Shown here: piece by piece, positions 1 to 7,179 of the stretch
How the letters are laid out: every line of letters begins with the position of its first letter
Numbering within the stretch: position 1 is the first letter of the stretch
NCBI RefSeq assembly: GCF_028288205.1
Contig: NZ_JAQBOD010000048.1
Span: 1-64,000 of the forward strand
Reading direction: 5' to 3'
DNA: 64,000 nucleotides
Source: Mucilaginibacter sp.
Lineage (GTDB): Bacteria > Bacteroidota > Bacteroidia > Sphingobacteriales > Sphingobacteriaceae
Notes under the pieces: generated by a model
The model's input: only the letters and a program-made list of their open reading frames with translations
Told to the model about the DNA's origin: nothing
The model's database searches: none
Position numbers and translations under genes: made by a program

Positions 1-15
1 ATAGTTTTTTCATTG

Positions 16-67
16 CCGTTGGCTTCAGCCAACGGGCTAAGATTATAATTATAGACGGGCTTTAGCC
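16..67. repeat. Palindromic intergenic repeat, family D, copy 1
   Basis: A perfect hairpin with 9-bp arms (CCGTTGGCT, TC, AGCCAACGG) occupies 16-35. It is followed by GGGCTAA and, at 58-67, GGCTTTAGCC. The same words recur at 54119-54252, which identifies a dispersed family. No gene lies in 1-171 apart from the pyrD promoter. Confidence 0.7.
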
Positions 68-159
68 AAAACCGGTACTTATATTTGGGAGCTATGTCTG
101 CCTGCAATTTTAAAAGCGATTGCCCTGTCATCTATGAACTATCAACTAAAATAAACTGC

Positions 160-167
160 TAACTTTG
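160..167 (+). promoter_or_regulatory. pyrD promoter -7 box
   Basis: TAACTTTG is an exact match to the Bacteroidota -7 consensus TAnnTTTG. The ATG of pyrD follows after 4 nt, so transcription probably starts at or next to the start codon. No TTG -33 box is seen at the usual spacing. Confidence 0.6.
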
Positions 168-171
168 CCGC

Positions 172-1221
172 ATGTATTCTTTAATTAAGCCCATATTATT
201 TCAGTTCGACCCGGAGAATGTACACTATTTTGTGACCCGAAATTTAAAGCGTTTCAACCGTTTTCCGGGTGGCGCGGCCTTAAGTCGGAGTATCTGGGAT
301 TTAAAGGATGACCGGCTTGTAAAAGAAGTATTCGGCCTTAAATTTAAAAACCCGGTTGGATTGGCGGCGGGCTTTGATAAAAACGGCGAATTTATAAGCG
401 AAATGGCCAATATGGGTTTCGGCTTTATTGAAGTGGGTACCGTAACCCCCCTGCCCCAACCCGGCAATCCAAAACCACGCATGTTTCGCAGTCCGGCTGA
501 TAAAGCTATTATTAACCGAATGGGTTTTAACAATTTAGGTGTTGATGTAGTAGCCGAACGCATAGCCGCTTATCGCAAAAATGCTTCGCCGGCACAAAAA
601 GGACTGGTAATTGGCGGCAACATCGGCAAAAACAAAAACACGCCAAATGAGGATGCCGTAAATGACTATATTAAATGCTTCGACCGTTTATTTGATGTGG
701 TTGATTATTTTGTAGTGAATGTAAGCTCGCCTAATACACCGGGGTTGCGCGAGTTGCAGGAAAAAGAACCGTTAATGCAATTATTAAACACCCTGCAGCA
801 ACGCAATACCAAGAACGGGGTAAGCAAACCCATCTTACTTAAGATTGCTCCTGACCTTACCAATGAGCAACTGGACGATATTGTTGAGATTGTGCAACAA
901 ACCAAAATAGCCGGGGTAATTGCCACCAATACAACCATTGATAAAAGTTTTTTATCAATAGAAAAACTAAAAGAAGAAGCGGGCGGGTTAAGCGGCGCGC
1001 CGTTAACCAAACGATCAACCGAGGTTATACGTTACCTGGCCGAAAGGTCAAACCATTCTTTCCCGATTATTGGCGTTGGCGGGATACATTCTGCTGATGA
1101 TGCCTTGGAGAAATTAGAAGCCGGGGCATCGCTGGTGCAACTTTATACCGGGTTTATTTATGAGGGGCCGGGGTTGATAAAAAGGATCAATAAAAGGATC
1201 TTGTCTGAACACGATTTATAG
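172..1221 (+). CDS. pyrD: Dihydroorotate dehydrogenase (quinone), class 2
   Basis: Oxidises dihydroorotate to orotate in pyrimidine synthesis and passes electrons to quinone at the inner membrane. The 349 residues match the class 2 length and begin with the amphipathic N-terminal helices that dock to the membrane. The FMN barrel shows AAGFDKNGE near residue 65, [12 protein letters not shown] near 83, NRMGFNN near 115, NVSSPNTPG near 183 with the serine base typical of class 2, then LLKIAPD, ATNTT, GGLSG and GVGGI. The ATG lies 4 nt after a TAnnTTTG box. The last codons (SEHDL and stop) lie inside the left arm of an inverted repeat at 1205-1290, so the C-terminus appears to be supplied by a repeat. 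Confidence 0.96.
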   Translation: MYSLIKPILFQFDPENVHYFVTRNLKRFNRFPGGAALSRSIWDLKDDRLVKEVFGLKFKNPVGLAAGFDKNGEFISEMANMGFGFIEVGTVTPLPQPGNPKPRMFRSPADKAIINRMGFNNLGVDVVAERIAAYRKNASPAQKGLVIGGNIGKNKNTPNEDAVNDYIKCFDRLFDVVDYFVVNVSSPNTPGLRELQEKEPLMQLLNTLQQRNTKNGVSKPILLKIAPDLTNEQLDDIVEIVQQTKIAGVIATNTTIDKSFLSIEKLKEEAGGLSGAPLTKRSTEVIRYLAERSNHSFPIIGVGGIHSADDALEKLEAGASLVQLYTGFIYEGPGLIKRINKRILSEHDL

Positions 1222-1290
1222 GATTTTATGATTACCATGATAATATACAAATAATCAAACAAATCCTTAAATTCTATAAATCGTGTTCAG
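1205..1290. repeat. Inverted repeat family A, copy 1 (terminator-like)
   Basis: Perfect 17-bp arms, CTGAACACGATTTATAG at 1205-1221 and its complement at 1274-1290, flank an AT-rich loop. The left arm contains the pyrD stop codon. Related copies lie at 10058-10120 and 55011-55145, always at gene ends. A role in transcription termination or 3' end protection is inferred from position and fold. Confidence 0.75.
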
Positions 1291-1398
1291 ATAAAAAATT
1301 ATTTCATAAAAAAATCCTGTCGGCGTAAACCAACAAGATTTAAAAAAATCACAAATTTTATTTACCAAAGTCCCCTACCGGGGAGATTTAGAGAAGGT

Positions 1399-1572
1399 TT
1401 ATTTACCTGCTGCAATAGCTAAAGCAGCATTGTTTTTTGCAAGCTGACTCGTAGGAGACTCGGCTGAACGGCTTCCCGGCTCCAGGTTTGTAGCATTCTT
1501 TAAAAACTGAACTTCCAATCTTGAAAAAGTTTTGTTTCTTCTATCTTTTCTTTTTAAACGTGTTACGCCCAT
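1399..1572 (-). CDS. Small basic conserved protein, possible ribosome-associated protein
   Basis: A 57-residue reading frame starts with ATG at 1572 and has the N-terminus MGVTRLKRKDRRNKT, very rich in Lys and Arg, followed by a neutral Ser/Ala-rich tail ending in AAGK. The N-terminus looks like one I recall as conserved in Bacteroidota. Size and charge resemble small ribosomal proteins, and Bacteroidota do have lineage-specific ones such as the bL38 described in Flavobacterium, but I cannot confirm identity with that protein. The upstream sequence is AT-rich without a Shine-Dalgarno motif. The gene lies 33 bp downstream of tRNA-Cys on the same strand and may be cotranscribed with it. Confidence 0.7.
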   Translation of the reverse strand: MGVTRLKRKDRRNKTFSRLEVQFLKNATNLEPGSRSAESPTSQLAKNNAALAIAAGK

Positions 1573-1605
1573 GATACTTTATTTTTTAATGTTTTGTTAA
1601 CCTCG

Positions 1606-1676
1606 AGGTCGGGAGCGGATTCGAACCGCTGTAAAAGGTTTTGCAGACCTCTGCCTAGCCACTCGGCCACCCGACC
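1606..1676 (-). tRNA. tRNA-Cys (anticodon GCA)
   Basis: On the minus strand the acceptor arms GGTCGGG and CCCGACC enclose a D arm, an anticodon arm with loop CTGCAAA (anticodon GCA) and a T arm with GGTTCGAATCC. The discriminator base is U, as expected for tRNA-Cys. The length of 71 nt is normal for this tRNA, and CCA is not encoded. Confidence 0.96.
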
Positions 1677-1724
1677 AATTTTAAGGATTGCAAAACTAAC
1701 AATTAATTTATTGCCTGCCAACAT

Positions 1725-2474
1725 TTATTTGAGCTTATTTCTGTTTATTTCTGAACAGAATATAGCTGTAGCAATAGCAACATTCAATGATTCGGCATTA
1801 CCGGCGCGTGGTATGGTTATGGCTTTGTTAACCAATTGCTTAACTTCTTCACTTAATCCGTTACCTTCATTACCCATTACAACTAACCCTTCGCTGCCAA
1901 AATTTGTGCTGTAAATATTTTCACCATCCAGCAAAGCGCCGTATACCGGCAGGTTTATTTGTGATAAAACAGCAGGCAGATCAACATAATGAACATTTAT
2001 CCGCGAAAGCGAACCCATGGTAGCCTGCACAACTTTTGGGTTATAAACCTCAACACAATCTTCAGAACAAATTATATGATCAATGCCAAACCAATCCGCG
2101 GTACGAATAATAGTACCCATATTGCCCGGATCTTGAATACTATCTAACACTATTGAGAATTTTTTGTTAAGCATATTATAATTTAAACCGGGCCATTGTG
2201 GTAATTTAACTACGGCAATTACATCCGGAGCAGTTTTTAAAGAACTTATTTTGCCCATGATAGTTAATGAAATCTCAAGAGAGTTCATTTTTTGCGATAA
2301 TTTGAGCAATTTTGGAGCAATTGCGGGCGTATAGTAAACTGCTTCAATTTGGTAAGCCGAATTAATGAATTCGCTAACTGATTTGTAGCCTTCAACTAAG
2401 AATAAGCCATGTTCCCTGCGAAATTTTTTATGTTGTAAGGACTGTAATAAACTGATCTGAGATTTTGAAAGCAT
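1725..2474 (-). CDS. SpoU/TrmH-family RNA 2'-O-ribose methyltransferase
   Basis: Likely methylates a ribose 2'-OH in rRNA or tRNA using SAM. An N-terminal substrate-binding domain (LSKSQISLLQSLQ, KKFRREHGLFLVEG, the RlmB/TsnR-like pattern) precedes the knotted SPOUT domain with its three motifs: NMGTIIRTADWFGID, VVMGNEGNGLS and IPRAGNAESLNVAIATAI. The ATG at 2474 is chosen over an upstream TTG at 2486. The encoded protein is about 249 residues. Its start overlaps by 10 bp the start of the divergent barrel gene, so each promoter must lie inside or very near the other coding region. The exact RNA target cannot be told from sequence. Confidence 0.9.
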   Translation of the reverse strand: MLSKSQISLLQSLQHKKFRREHGLFLVEGYKSVSEFINSAYQIEAVYYTPAIAPKLLKLSQKMNSLEISLTIMGKISSLKTAPDVIAVVKLPQWPGLNYNMLNKKFSIVLDSIQDPGNMGTIIRTADWFGIDHIICSEDCVEVYNPKVVQATMGSLSRINVHYVDLPAVLSQINLPVYGALLDGENIYSTNFGSEGLVVMGNEGNGLSEEVKQLVNKAITIPRAGNAESLNVAIATAIFCSEINRNKLK

Positions 2475-4852
2475 ATATATATACAAATAGTTACCGCGTT
2501 ACAATATTAAGTATTCTTCTGCTCTTTATAGGGTCTGGTTGTAGTTTAACGCGCGGGCTTAAGGGGAATGAGTCGCTGGTGCGTAAAGTGACCATTAAGG
2601 GGATGGACAGTGAGTTTGCCGAGCTGGCATTAATAAACTATGTTGATAAACAACAGCAGCCTAACAACGTAATTAACCTGCAGCTTTATTACCTGTTTAA
2701 TAAAAAAGGTAAAAGAAACATTGGCGAGCCACCGGCGATATTAGACAGTAACCTGGTTGAGTTTTCGCGTGTGCAAATAGAAAAATTTATACAAAGCAAA
2801 GGCTACCTAAAGGCAAAAGTGGCTGATACCATTATTATTAAAAAGAAAAAAGCCCGGCTAATATTTACTACTACACAAGGGCCGATGTTTAGGATACGGA
2901 AATTTGATGATAGTATTCCTGATCAAAAAGTGCGCGCGCTGTATAGAGCTAACCGTAATAGTTTTTCGCACTTACAGCCTGGGGGGCGCTTTGATAACGA
3001 TAGTGTAGCTTATGAACGCGATGCGTTTTTCACGCTGATGAAACGTAATGGCTATTATGATTTCTATCGCCAGTATATCAATTTTACTTATGATTCTGCA
3101 TTTAACAGCAGTGTTGTAGATCTAAGAATGATAATTGATAATCCGCCTGATAAGCCGGCGCATCCCATTTATACTATTAATAACACACTTATTACTATCT
3201 CTGCCAGTAACGGGCGAAATACGGGTACTGCGGATACTATACAAGTTGATTCGCAATTTAGGTTCGTAGATTATTCGCATAGGTTTAAACCCCATACAGC
3301 TACAGATTACGTTTATCAGCTAAAAGGCGACCTGTTTAATACCGATATGCAAACGGTAACAACCTCGCGCCTTTCAGAATTAAATGTTTTCAGGAATGTG
3401 CCCAATCCAACCTATACCAAAACATCCGATAGTACTAACCGGCTAAATACTAAAATTGATATTATACCACTCAAGCAAATGTCTGACCGTGTGGAGGGCG
3501 AGTTTTTATTTAGCGGGGGCCGATATGGCTATAATATAGGCAATACATTTACAGATCGTAATATGTTTAAGCAGGCGGTAACTTTACAGGTAAAACTTAA
3601 TTTTAGTATATTGTATGATAATGGACGCAATTCTGTAAATTCAACTGGAGTTGAGAACCAGGATTTTAAAGTAGGCGCAAGTTTGATCTATCCGCGCCTG
3701 CTGCTGCCGTTTAAGGTTACCAGGCCGGGTAAACATGGCGTACCCCACACCACATTTTCAACCAATTATTCCTTGTTTTATCAAAAAGGATTGGTTGAAA
3801 GAACAAGTTTTATTAACTCGGTTACCTATGATTTTATGGAGACGGCTAATAAAATCCATAGTGTAACTCCTATAAATATTGAATTTTCTAAAGGGTCTAT
3901 TGATCCTATTGCCTATCAGGAATTGTTAAGTCAAAACCGCTATTCGTATATTTATTTAATTGGCCGTACCATATTTACCACAGGCAGCCAGTATACTTAC
4001 CAGGCCAATGGTAACCTGTTAAACACATTTGGCAATTTTACCTATTTCAGGGGGTCGCTTGATATTGGCGGCAACTGGCTTTCAGGGGTAAGTAAAGTAT
4101 TTAACACGCCAAAAGACACCTTAGGGCAGCGTACAATTTTTGGCTATACTTTTGCCCAATACGCAAAGGCCGAGATAGATTTCCGCTTGTACCATAGCTT
4201 AGGTGGTGAAAAGCAATTTGTATTCAGGATAAACCCCGGCATAGGTGTTCCTTATGGTAACAGCAGCCAATTAATATTCGAAAAGAATTTTTATGCCGGC
4301 GGTGCAAATGATATGCGGGCATGGCTGCCACGTACGCTGGGCCCCGGCCAGTTTAACCGTGGGACCGCTTATGGGCCTGCAGGAACGCCTAACGCCCCGT
4401 CAGCCGGAGATATTTTACGTACAAGGTTAAAATATATTGACCAGTTTGGCGAAATAAAATTTATTACTAATGCAGAGTTCCGGGGCAAACTGGCTAATGA
4501 CTTTTTTGGCTCTATATTAAGAGGTGCCCTGTTTGTGGATGCAGGTAATGTTTGGCGGTTAAACAAACAGGCTGATAATCCTAATGGCGAATTCAGGTTC
4601 AATAATGTACTGCAATCAACAGCTATTGGTATTGGCGGCGGTTTGCGGTTTGATGTAAGCTTCTTTGTATTCCGGCTTGACGCGGCATTTAAATTTAAAG
4701 ACCCCCAGTTTAACGGCACAGATCAATGGGTGCTTATTAATCATGCTAATGAGTTGTTCCGCAGTGGAACATTTAAAAATAATTATCTGCAAACCAATGG
4801 CGAAACTTACAACTTTATGCAGCTTAATTTTGGTATAGGGATGCCGTTTTAG
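2465..4852 (+). CDS. TamL/BamA-type outer membrane barrel lipoprotein
   Basis: An Omp85-family protein of 795 residues. The N-terminus has a signal sequence ending in a lipobox (LLLFIGSGC, Cys near 26), which fits TamL, the lipidated TamA homologue of Bacteroidota that works with TamB in envelope assembly. POTRA-like segments cover about residues 40-330. The C-terminal barrel has GGAND and RAWLPRTLGPG near 615-630 and ends in an aromatic-rich strand (NFGIGMPF). No ATG exists in frame before the signal peptide; TTG at 2465 is the only usual start after an in-frame stop at 2453. The start overlaps the divergent methylase by 10 bp. TamL rather than BamA is inferred from the lipobox. Confidence 0.85.
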   Translation: MKAYIYTNSYRVTILSILLLFIGSGCSLTRGLKGNESLVRKVTIKGMDSEFAELALINYVDKQQQPNNVINLQLYYLFNKKGKRNIGEPPAILDSNLVEFSRVQIEKFIQSKGYLKAKVADTIIIKKKKARLIFTTTQGPMFRIRKFDDSIPDQKVRALYRANRNSFSHLQPGGRFDNDSVAYERDAFFTLMKRNGYYDFYRQYINFTYDSAFNSSVVDLRMIIDNPPDKPAHPIYTINNTLITISASNGRNTGTADTIQVDSQFRFVDYSHRFKPHTATDYVYQLKGDLFNTDMQTVTTSRLSELNVFRNVPNPTYTKTSDSTNRLNTKIDIIPLKQMSDRVEGEFLFSGGRYGYNIGNTFTDRNMFKQAVTLQVKLNFSILYDNGRNSVNSTGVENQDFKVGASLIYPRLLLPFKVTRPGKHGVPHTTFSTNYSLFYQKGLVERTSFINSVTYDFMETANKIHSVTPINIEFSKGSIDPIAYQELLSQNRYSYIYLIGRTIFTTGSQYTYQANGNLLNTFGNFTYFRGSLDIGGNWLSGVSKVFNTPKDTLGQRTIFGYTFAQYAKAEIDFRLYHSLGGEKQFVFRINPGIGVPYGNSSQLIFEKNFYAGGANDMRAWLPRTLGPGQFNRGTAYGPAGTPNAPSAGDILRTRLKYIDQFGEIKFITNAEFRGKLANDFFGSILRGALFVDAGNVWRLNKQADNPNGEFRFNNVLQSTAIGIGGGLRFDVSFFVFRLDAAFKFKDPQFNGTDQWVLINHANELFRSGTFKNNYLQTNGETYNFMQLNFGIGMPF

Positions 4853-4868
4853 GGTAGTGATTGGTTAA

Positions 4869-4914
4869 TTAGTGATTAGAGATAAGGTTTAATGAACTAA
4901 CCTCTAATCACTAA
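4869..4914. terminator. Inverted repeat between convergent genes
   Basis: Perfect 13-bp arms (TTAGTGATTAGAG and its complement) separated by 20 nt sit between the stop codons of two convergent genes and overlap the stop codon of the minus-strand one. A bidirectional terminator is inferred. The same words reappear near 6484. Confidence 0.5.
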
Positions 4915-5444
4915 AATATCCCCTTCAACCCGTCAAATATACTTTCAAAGAAAGTAGGCATTGTAAGGCCGTTATGGTGGTTAAAGTATAAGAAGATACA
5001 GAAGATAATTATGGCTATAATGATAAATCGCTTAAACATATAGCCAAGCAAAACCAACGCTAATGGTATTATTAATAATAATACCCAGCTAATATGAAAC
5101 GGATGTAGCTTACCATCCTGTTTATAGATATAGTAAAGCATGGAATGGGTGCCACTATCATTAATATGTTTTACATAGAAAAAGCTCGACTTATCTAATT
5201 TATGGCGATAAAAGGCGGTCCCCTTATCAAACTTCATTTGCTCCTGGAAACCGTTTATAGTAAAGCTAAACACCCCGTCGACTTTTTCTTGTATGTTGCC
5301 AACCGAATCGGTTGCTACAACGGCTATTTCGCTATCGGCAAATGGATTATTTTTAACAACAAAATGTTTAATACTTACAGTATCAGCAAAAACAAAACTA
5401 TTTGATATAAGCAATAAGAAAACAACAAATAATATTTTTTTCAT
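4911..5444 (-). CDS. Membrane protein of unknown function with signal peptide
   Basis: The 177-residue product starts with a clear signal peptide (MKKILFVVFLLLISNSFVFA), continues with a domain of about 95 residues rich in beta-type patterns, and ends with two closely spaced hydrophobic segments at roughly 118-140 and 142-158 with the Phe/His-rich stretch FLYFNHHNG after them. This suggests an export signal, a periplasmic beta domain and a membrane hairpin. I do not recognise the family. It is convergent with the barrel gene and divergent from the DUF2147 gene. Confidence 0.75.
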   Translation of the reverse strand: MKKILFVVFLLLISNSFVFADTVSIKHFVVKNNPFADSEIAVVATDSVGNIQEKVDGVFSFTINGFQEQMKFDKGTAFYRHKLDKSSFFYVKHINDSGTHSMLYYIYKQDGKLHPFHISWVLLLIIPLALVLLGYMFKRFIIIAIIIFCIFLYFNHHNGLTMPTFFESIFDGLKGIF

Positions 5445-5567
5445 TTTTTATATTAGGTTTGAACATTCACAAACAACCCGCAATAAAATTAGTTAATATA
5501 ATCTTATGATATTGGGTATTAAGATAATTTCGGCTAAAACTAAATAGATAATACTGTGCGATTAATA

Positions 5568-6008
5568 ATGTTTAAACTTTTGCTCTTATTTTTTTTAACC
5601 GGGTTTGCTCCTAAAACGGTTACTGTTAACGACCCTAACCGTATATGCGGCAAATGGATATCATCCGAAAAAAACCTTATTGTACAGGTGTATAAAGATG
5701 GTGAAACCTTTAAAGCCAAATTAGTGTGGTATGACAATATTGATAAAACCAAAGCCATGGATGAATGGGCGGATATCCATAACCCCAATCCTGCCCTTAG
5801 AACCCGTAAACTAATAGGCATGAGTATTGTAAGTGGTATGAATTACATACCAAAATCTAACAGTTGGGAAGATGGTAAAATATATGATGCTAAGACCGGC
5901 CACGAATGGAGCGCGTCTGTACATATTGATAACGATGGGAAGTTAAAGGTAACTGGGTATTGGCATTTTAAATTTATTGGCCGTACCATGACCTTTACAA
6001 GGGTATAA
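5568..6008 (+). CDS. DUF2147 family secreted protein
   Basis: After a short signal peptide (MFKLLLLFFLTGFAPKTVTV) the protein has the DUF2147 pattern: GKWISSEKNLIVQVYKDG, then KLVWYDN, RTRKLIGMSIVSGM, the segment WEDGKIYDAKTGHEW and a C-terminal GYWHFKFIGRTMTFTRV. These are small beta-rich exported proteins with no firmly known activity. A longer frame opens with GTG at 5556, but the ATG at 5568 places the signal peptide at the N-terminus and is preferred. Length is about 146 residues. Confidence 0.88.
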   Translation: MFKLLLLFFLTGFAPKTVTVNDPNRICGKWISSEKNLIVQVYKDGETFKAKLVWYDNIDKTKAMDEWADIHNPNPALRTRKLIGMSIVSGMNYIPKSNSWEDGKIYDAKTGHEWSASVHIDNDGKLKVTGYWHFKFIGRTMTFTRV

Positions 6009-6117
6009 CCCATCAATTGCCATTGCGAGCCTTATCAACGAACATCATCGCGGCAGTTTCCCGTAGCGTATGCTGCCGGGATAGTAACGGTTATTACATT
6101 AAAAAAAACGTGATGTA

Positions 6118-6316
6118 GTGTTTCACAAAAATAATGAAACACATGAAACACTCTTTTAGGTTAACTTATTGATAATTAATAATTTGACAAAATGAGTGAA
6201 ACACTTTGAAACAGTACAAAAGCTTTAAGTTAAACGGTATAAATATCTTATAATTAGCGTTTTATGCTATTTTATGGATTTTTGCAAAAACAGGGTGAAA
6301 CACCTGATGTGAAACA
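6118..6316. repeat. Cluster of TGAAACA motifs, locus 1
   Basis: One inverted copy (TGTTTCA) at 6119 is followed by six direct copies of TGAAACA at about 6134, 6144, 6197, 6207, 6296 and 6310, separated by AT-rich spacers. It is the main content of the 499-bp gene-free stretch 6009-6507. A second cluster with the same order (one inverted then six direct) lies at 44354-44558. Function is unknown. Confidence 0.65.
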
Positions 6317-6326
6317 CTTTATTTTT

Positions 6327-6452
6327 AAGATTTCTCACTCGTTCCTCGTGAGACCTGTCTCTTAGGCGATAGCAAAAAAATCTTAGACATATGCCAGGAA
6401 CCTGCAATCGTCTAAGATTTCTCACTCGTTCCTCGTATCGAAATGACAATAG
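6327..6452. repeat. Dispersed repeat family C, copy 1
   Basis: Two direct copies of AAGATTTCTCACTCGTTCCT (6327 and 6414) surround an inner hairpin, and the right end reads GTATCGAAATGACA. The pattern matches 29654-29749. No coding sequence is supported here. Confidence 0.65.
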
Positions 6453-6507
6453 CTTTTTAGGTCGTAGTAAGATTACGCTATAACCTAATCACTAACCTCT
6501 AATCTCT

Positions 6508-7086
6508 TTAGTTTAGCTTACTAAACTCTCCATTAGCTTTTATCTGTACTTCGTCGCTAAGCATTGGCGGACCGTATTTTGAACCGAAACCAAAATCAGA
6601 ACGTTTAAGCTCGCCTGTAAGCTGGAAACCGGCATCATCAGCATTAGTACTTGGGTTAGTAATTGTACCACGGTACCATAGTTCCATAGCAATAGGTTTG
6701 GTAACGCCATGCAATGTCATGTTGCCTTTTAACTTATAGCGGTTAGCAGCAGTTTTAGTTATGCTTGTGCTGGCAAAGGTTAAGGTATTGTATTTAGTAA
6801 CATCAAAAAATTCTTCGCTTTTTAAGTGATTATCGCGTTTTTCAATATCAGTATTAATTGATGCTGTTTTGGCAATCAGGGTAAATTTGGCATCGCTAAA
6901 ATCGGGCTTGTTGGTTACTATGGTAACATCAAAGTCTTTAAAAACACCTTCAACGTCTGATACTGCTAAGTGTGTAATTGTAAATTTAAGTTGTGAGTGT
7001 AATTTGTCTACCTTCCAAGTAGATTGTGCAAATACAGTAACTGATGACAATAAAGCTATTGCTAAAAGGGTAACGATCTTTTTCAT
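6508..7086 (-). CDS. YceI family periplasmic lipid-binding-like protein
   Basis: The 192-residue protein has a signal peptide (MKKIVTLLAIALLSSVTVFA) and the YceI lipocalin-like fold signature: STWKVDKLHSQLKFTITHL at the start of the mature protein, DFDVTI, the DNHLKSEEFFDV segment near 80-92, GNMTLHGVTKPI near 120 and ELKRSDFGFGSKYG near 158. Family members bind long polyisoprenoid or fatty chains. A minus-strand TATTTTTG (7115-7122) is a possible -7 box and would give a leader of about 20-25 nt. Confidence 0.93.
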   Translation of the reverse strand: MKKIVTLLAIALLSSVTVFAQSTWKVDKLHSQLKFTITHLAVSDVEGVFKDFDVTIVTNKPDFSDAKFTLIAKTASINTDIEKRDNHLKSEEFFDVTKYNTLTFASTSITKTAANRYKLKGNMTLHGVTKPIAMELWYRGTITNPSTNADDAGFQLTGELKRSDFGFGSKYGPPMLSDEVQIKANGEFSKLN

Positions 7087-7179
7087 TTTTATGTGTTTTT
7101 TTTTAATATTTCACCAAAAATAAAAAGATCGTTAACAAATATATGTTTAAACATATATTTTGACGCTTAGATGTTTTTC

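Noticed and set aside
1372..1385. TCCCC-TACC-GGGGA hairpin as terminator of the small basic protein gene
   Set aside because: The stem is only 5 bp with no clear T run on the minus strand; it looks like a decayed dispersed repeat.
1594..1914. Plus-strand frame crossing tRNA-Cys and the methylase gene
   Set aside because: It runs antisense through a tRNA and a conserved enzyme and has no family features.
6267..6449. Minus-strand frame of 60 codons in the repeat region
   Set aside because: It consists of repeat family C and TGAAACA motifs; the repeated RYEERVRNL-type peptides simply mirror the DNA repeats.
6327..6452. Two direct repeats that might suggest a small CRISPR array
   Set aside because: Only two copies, with no regular spacers and no cas genes, and the sequence belongs to a dispersed palindromic family also present at 29654.
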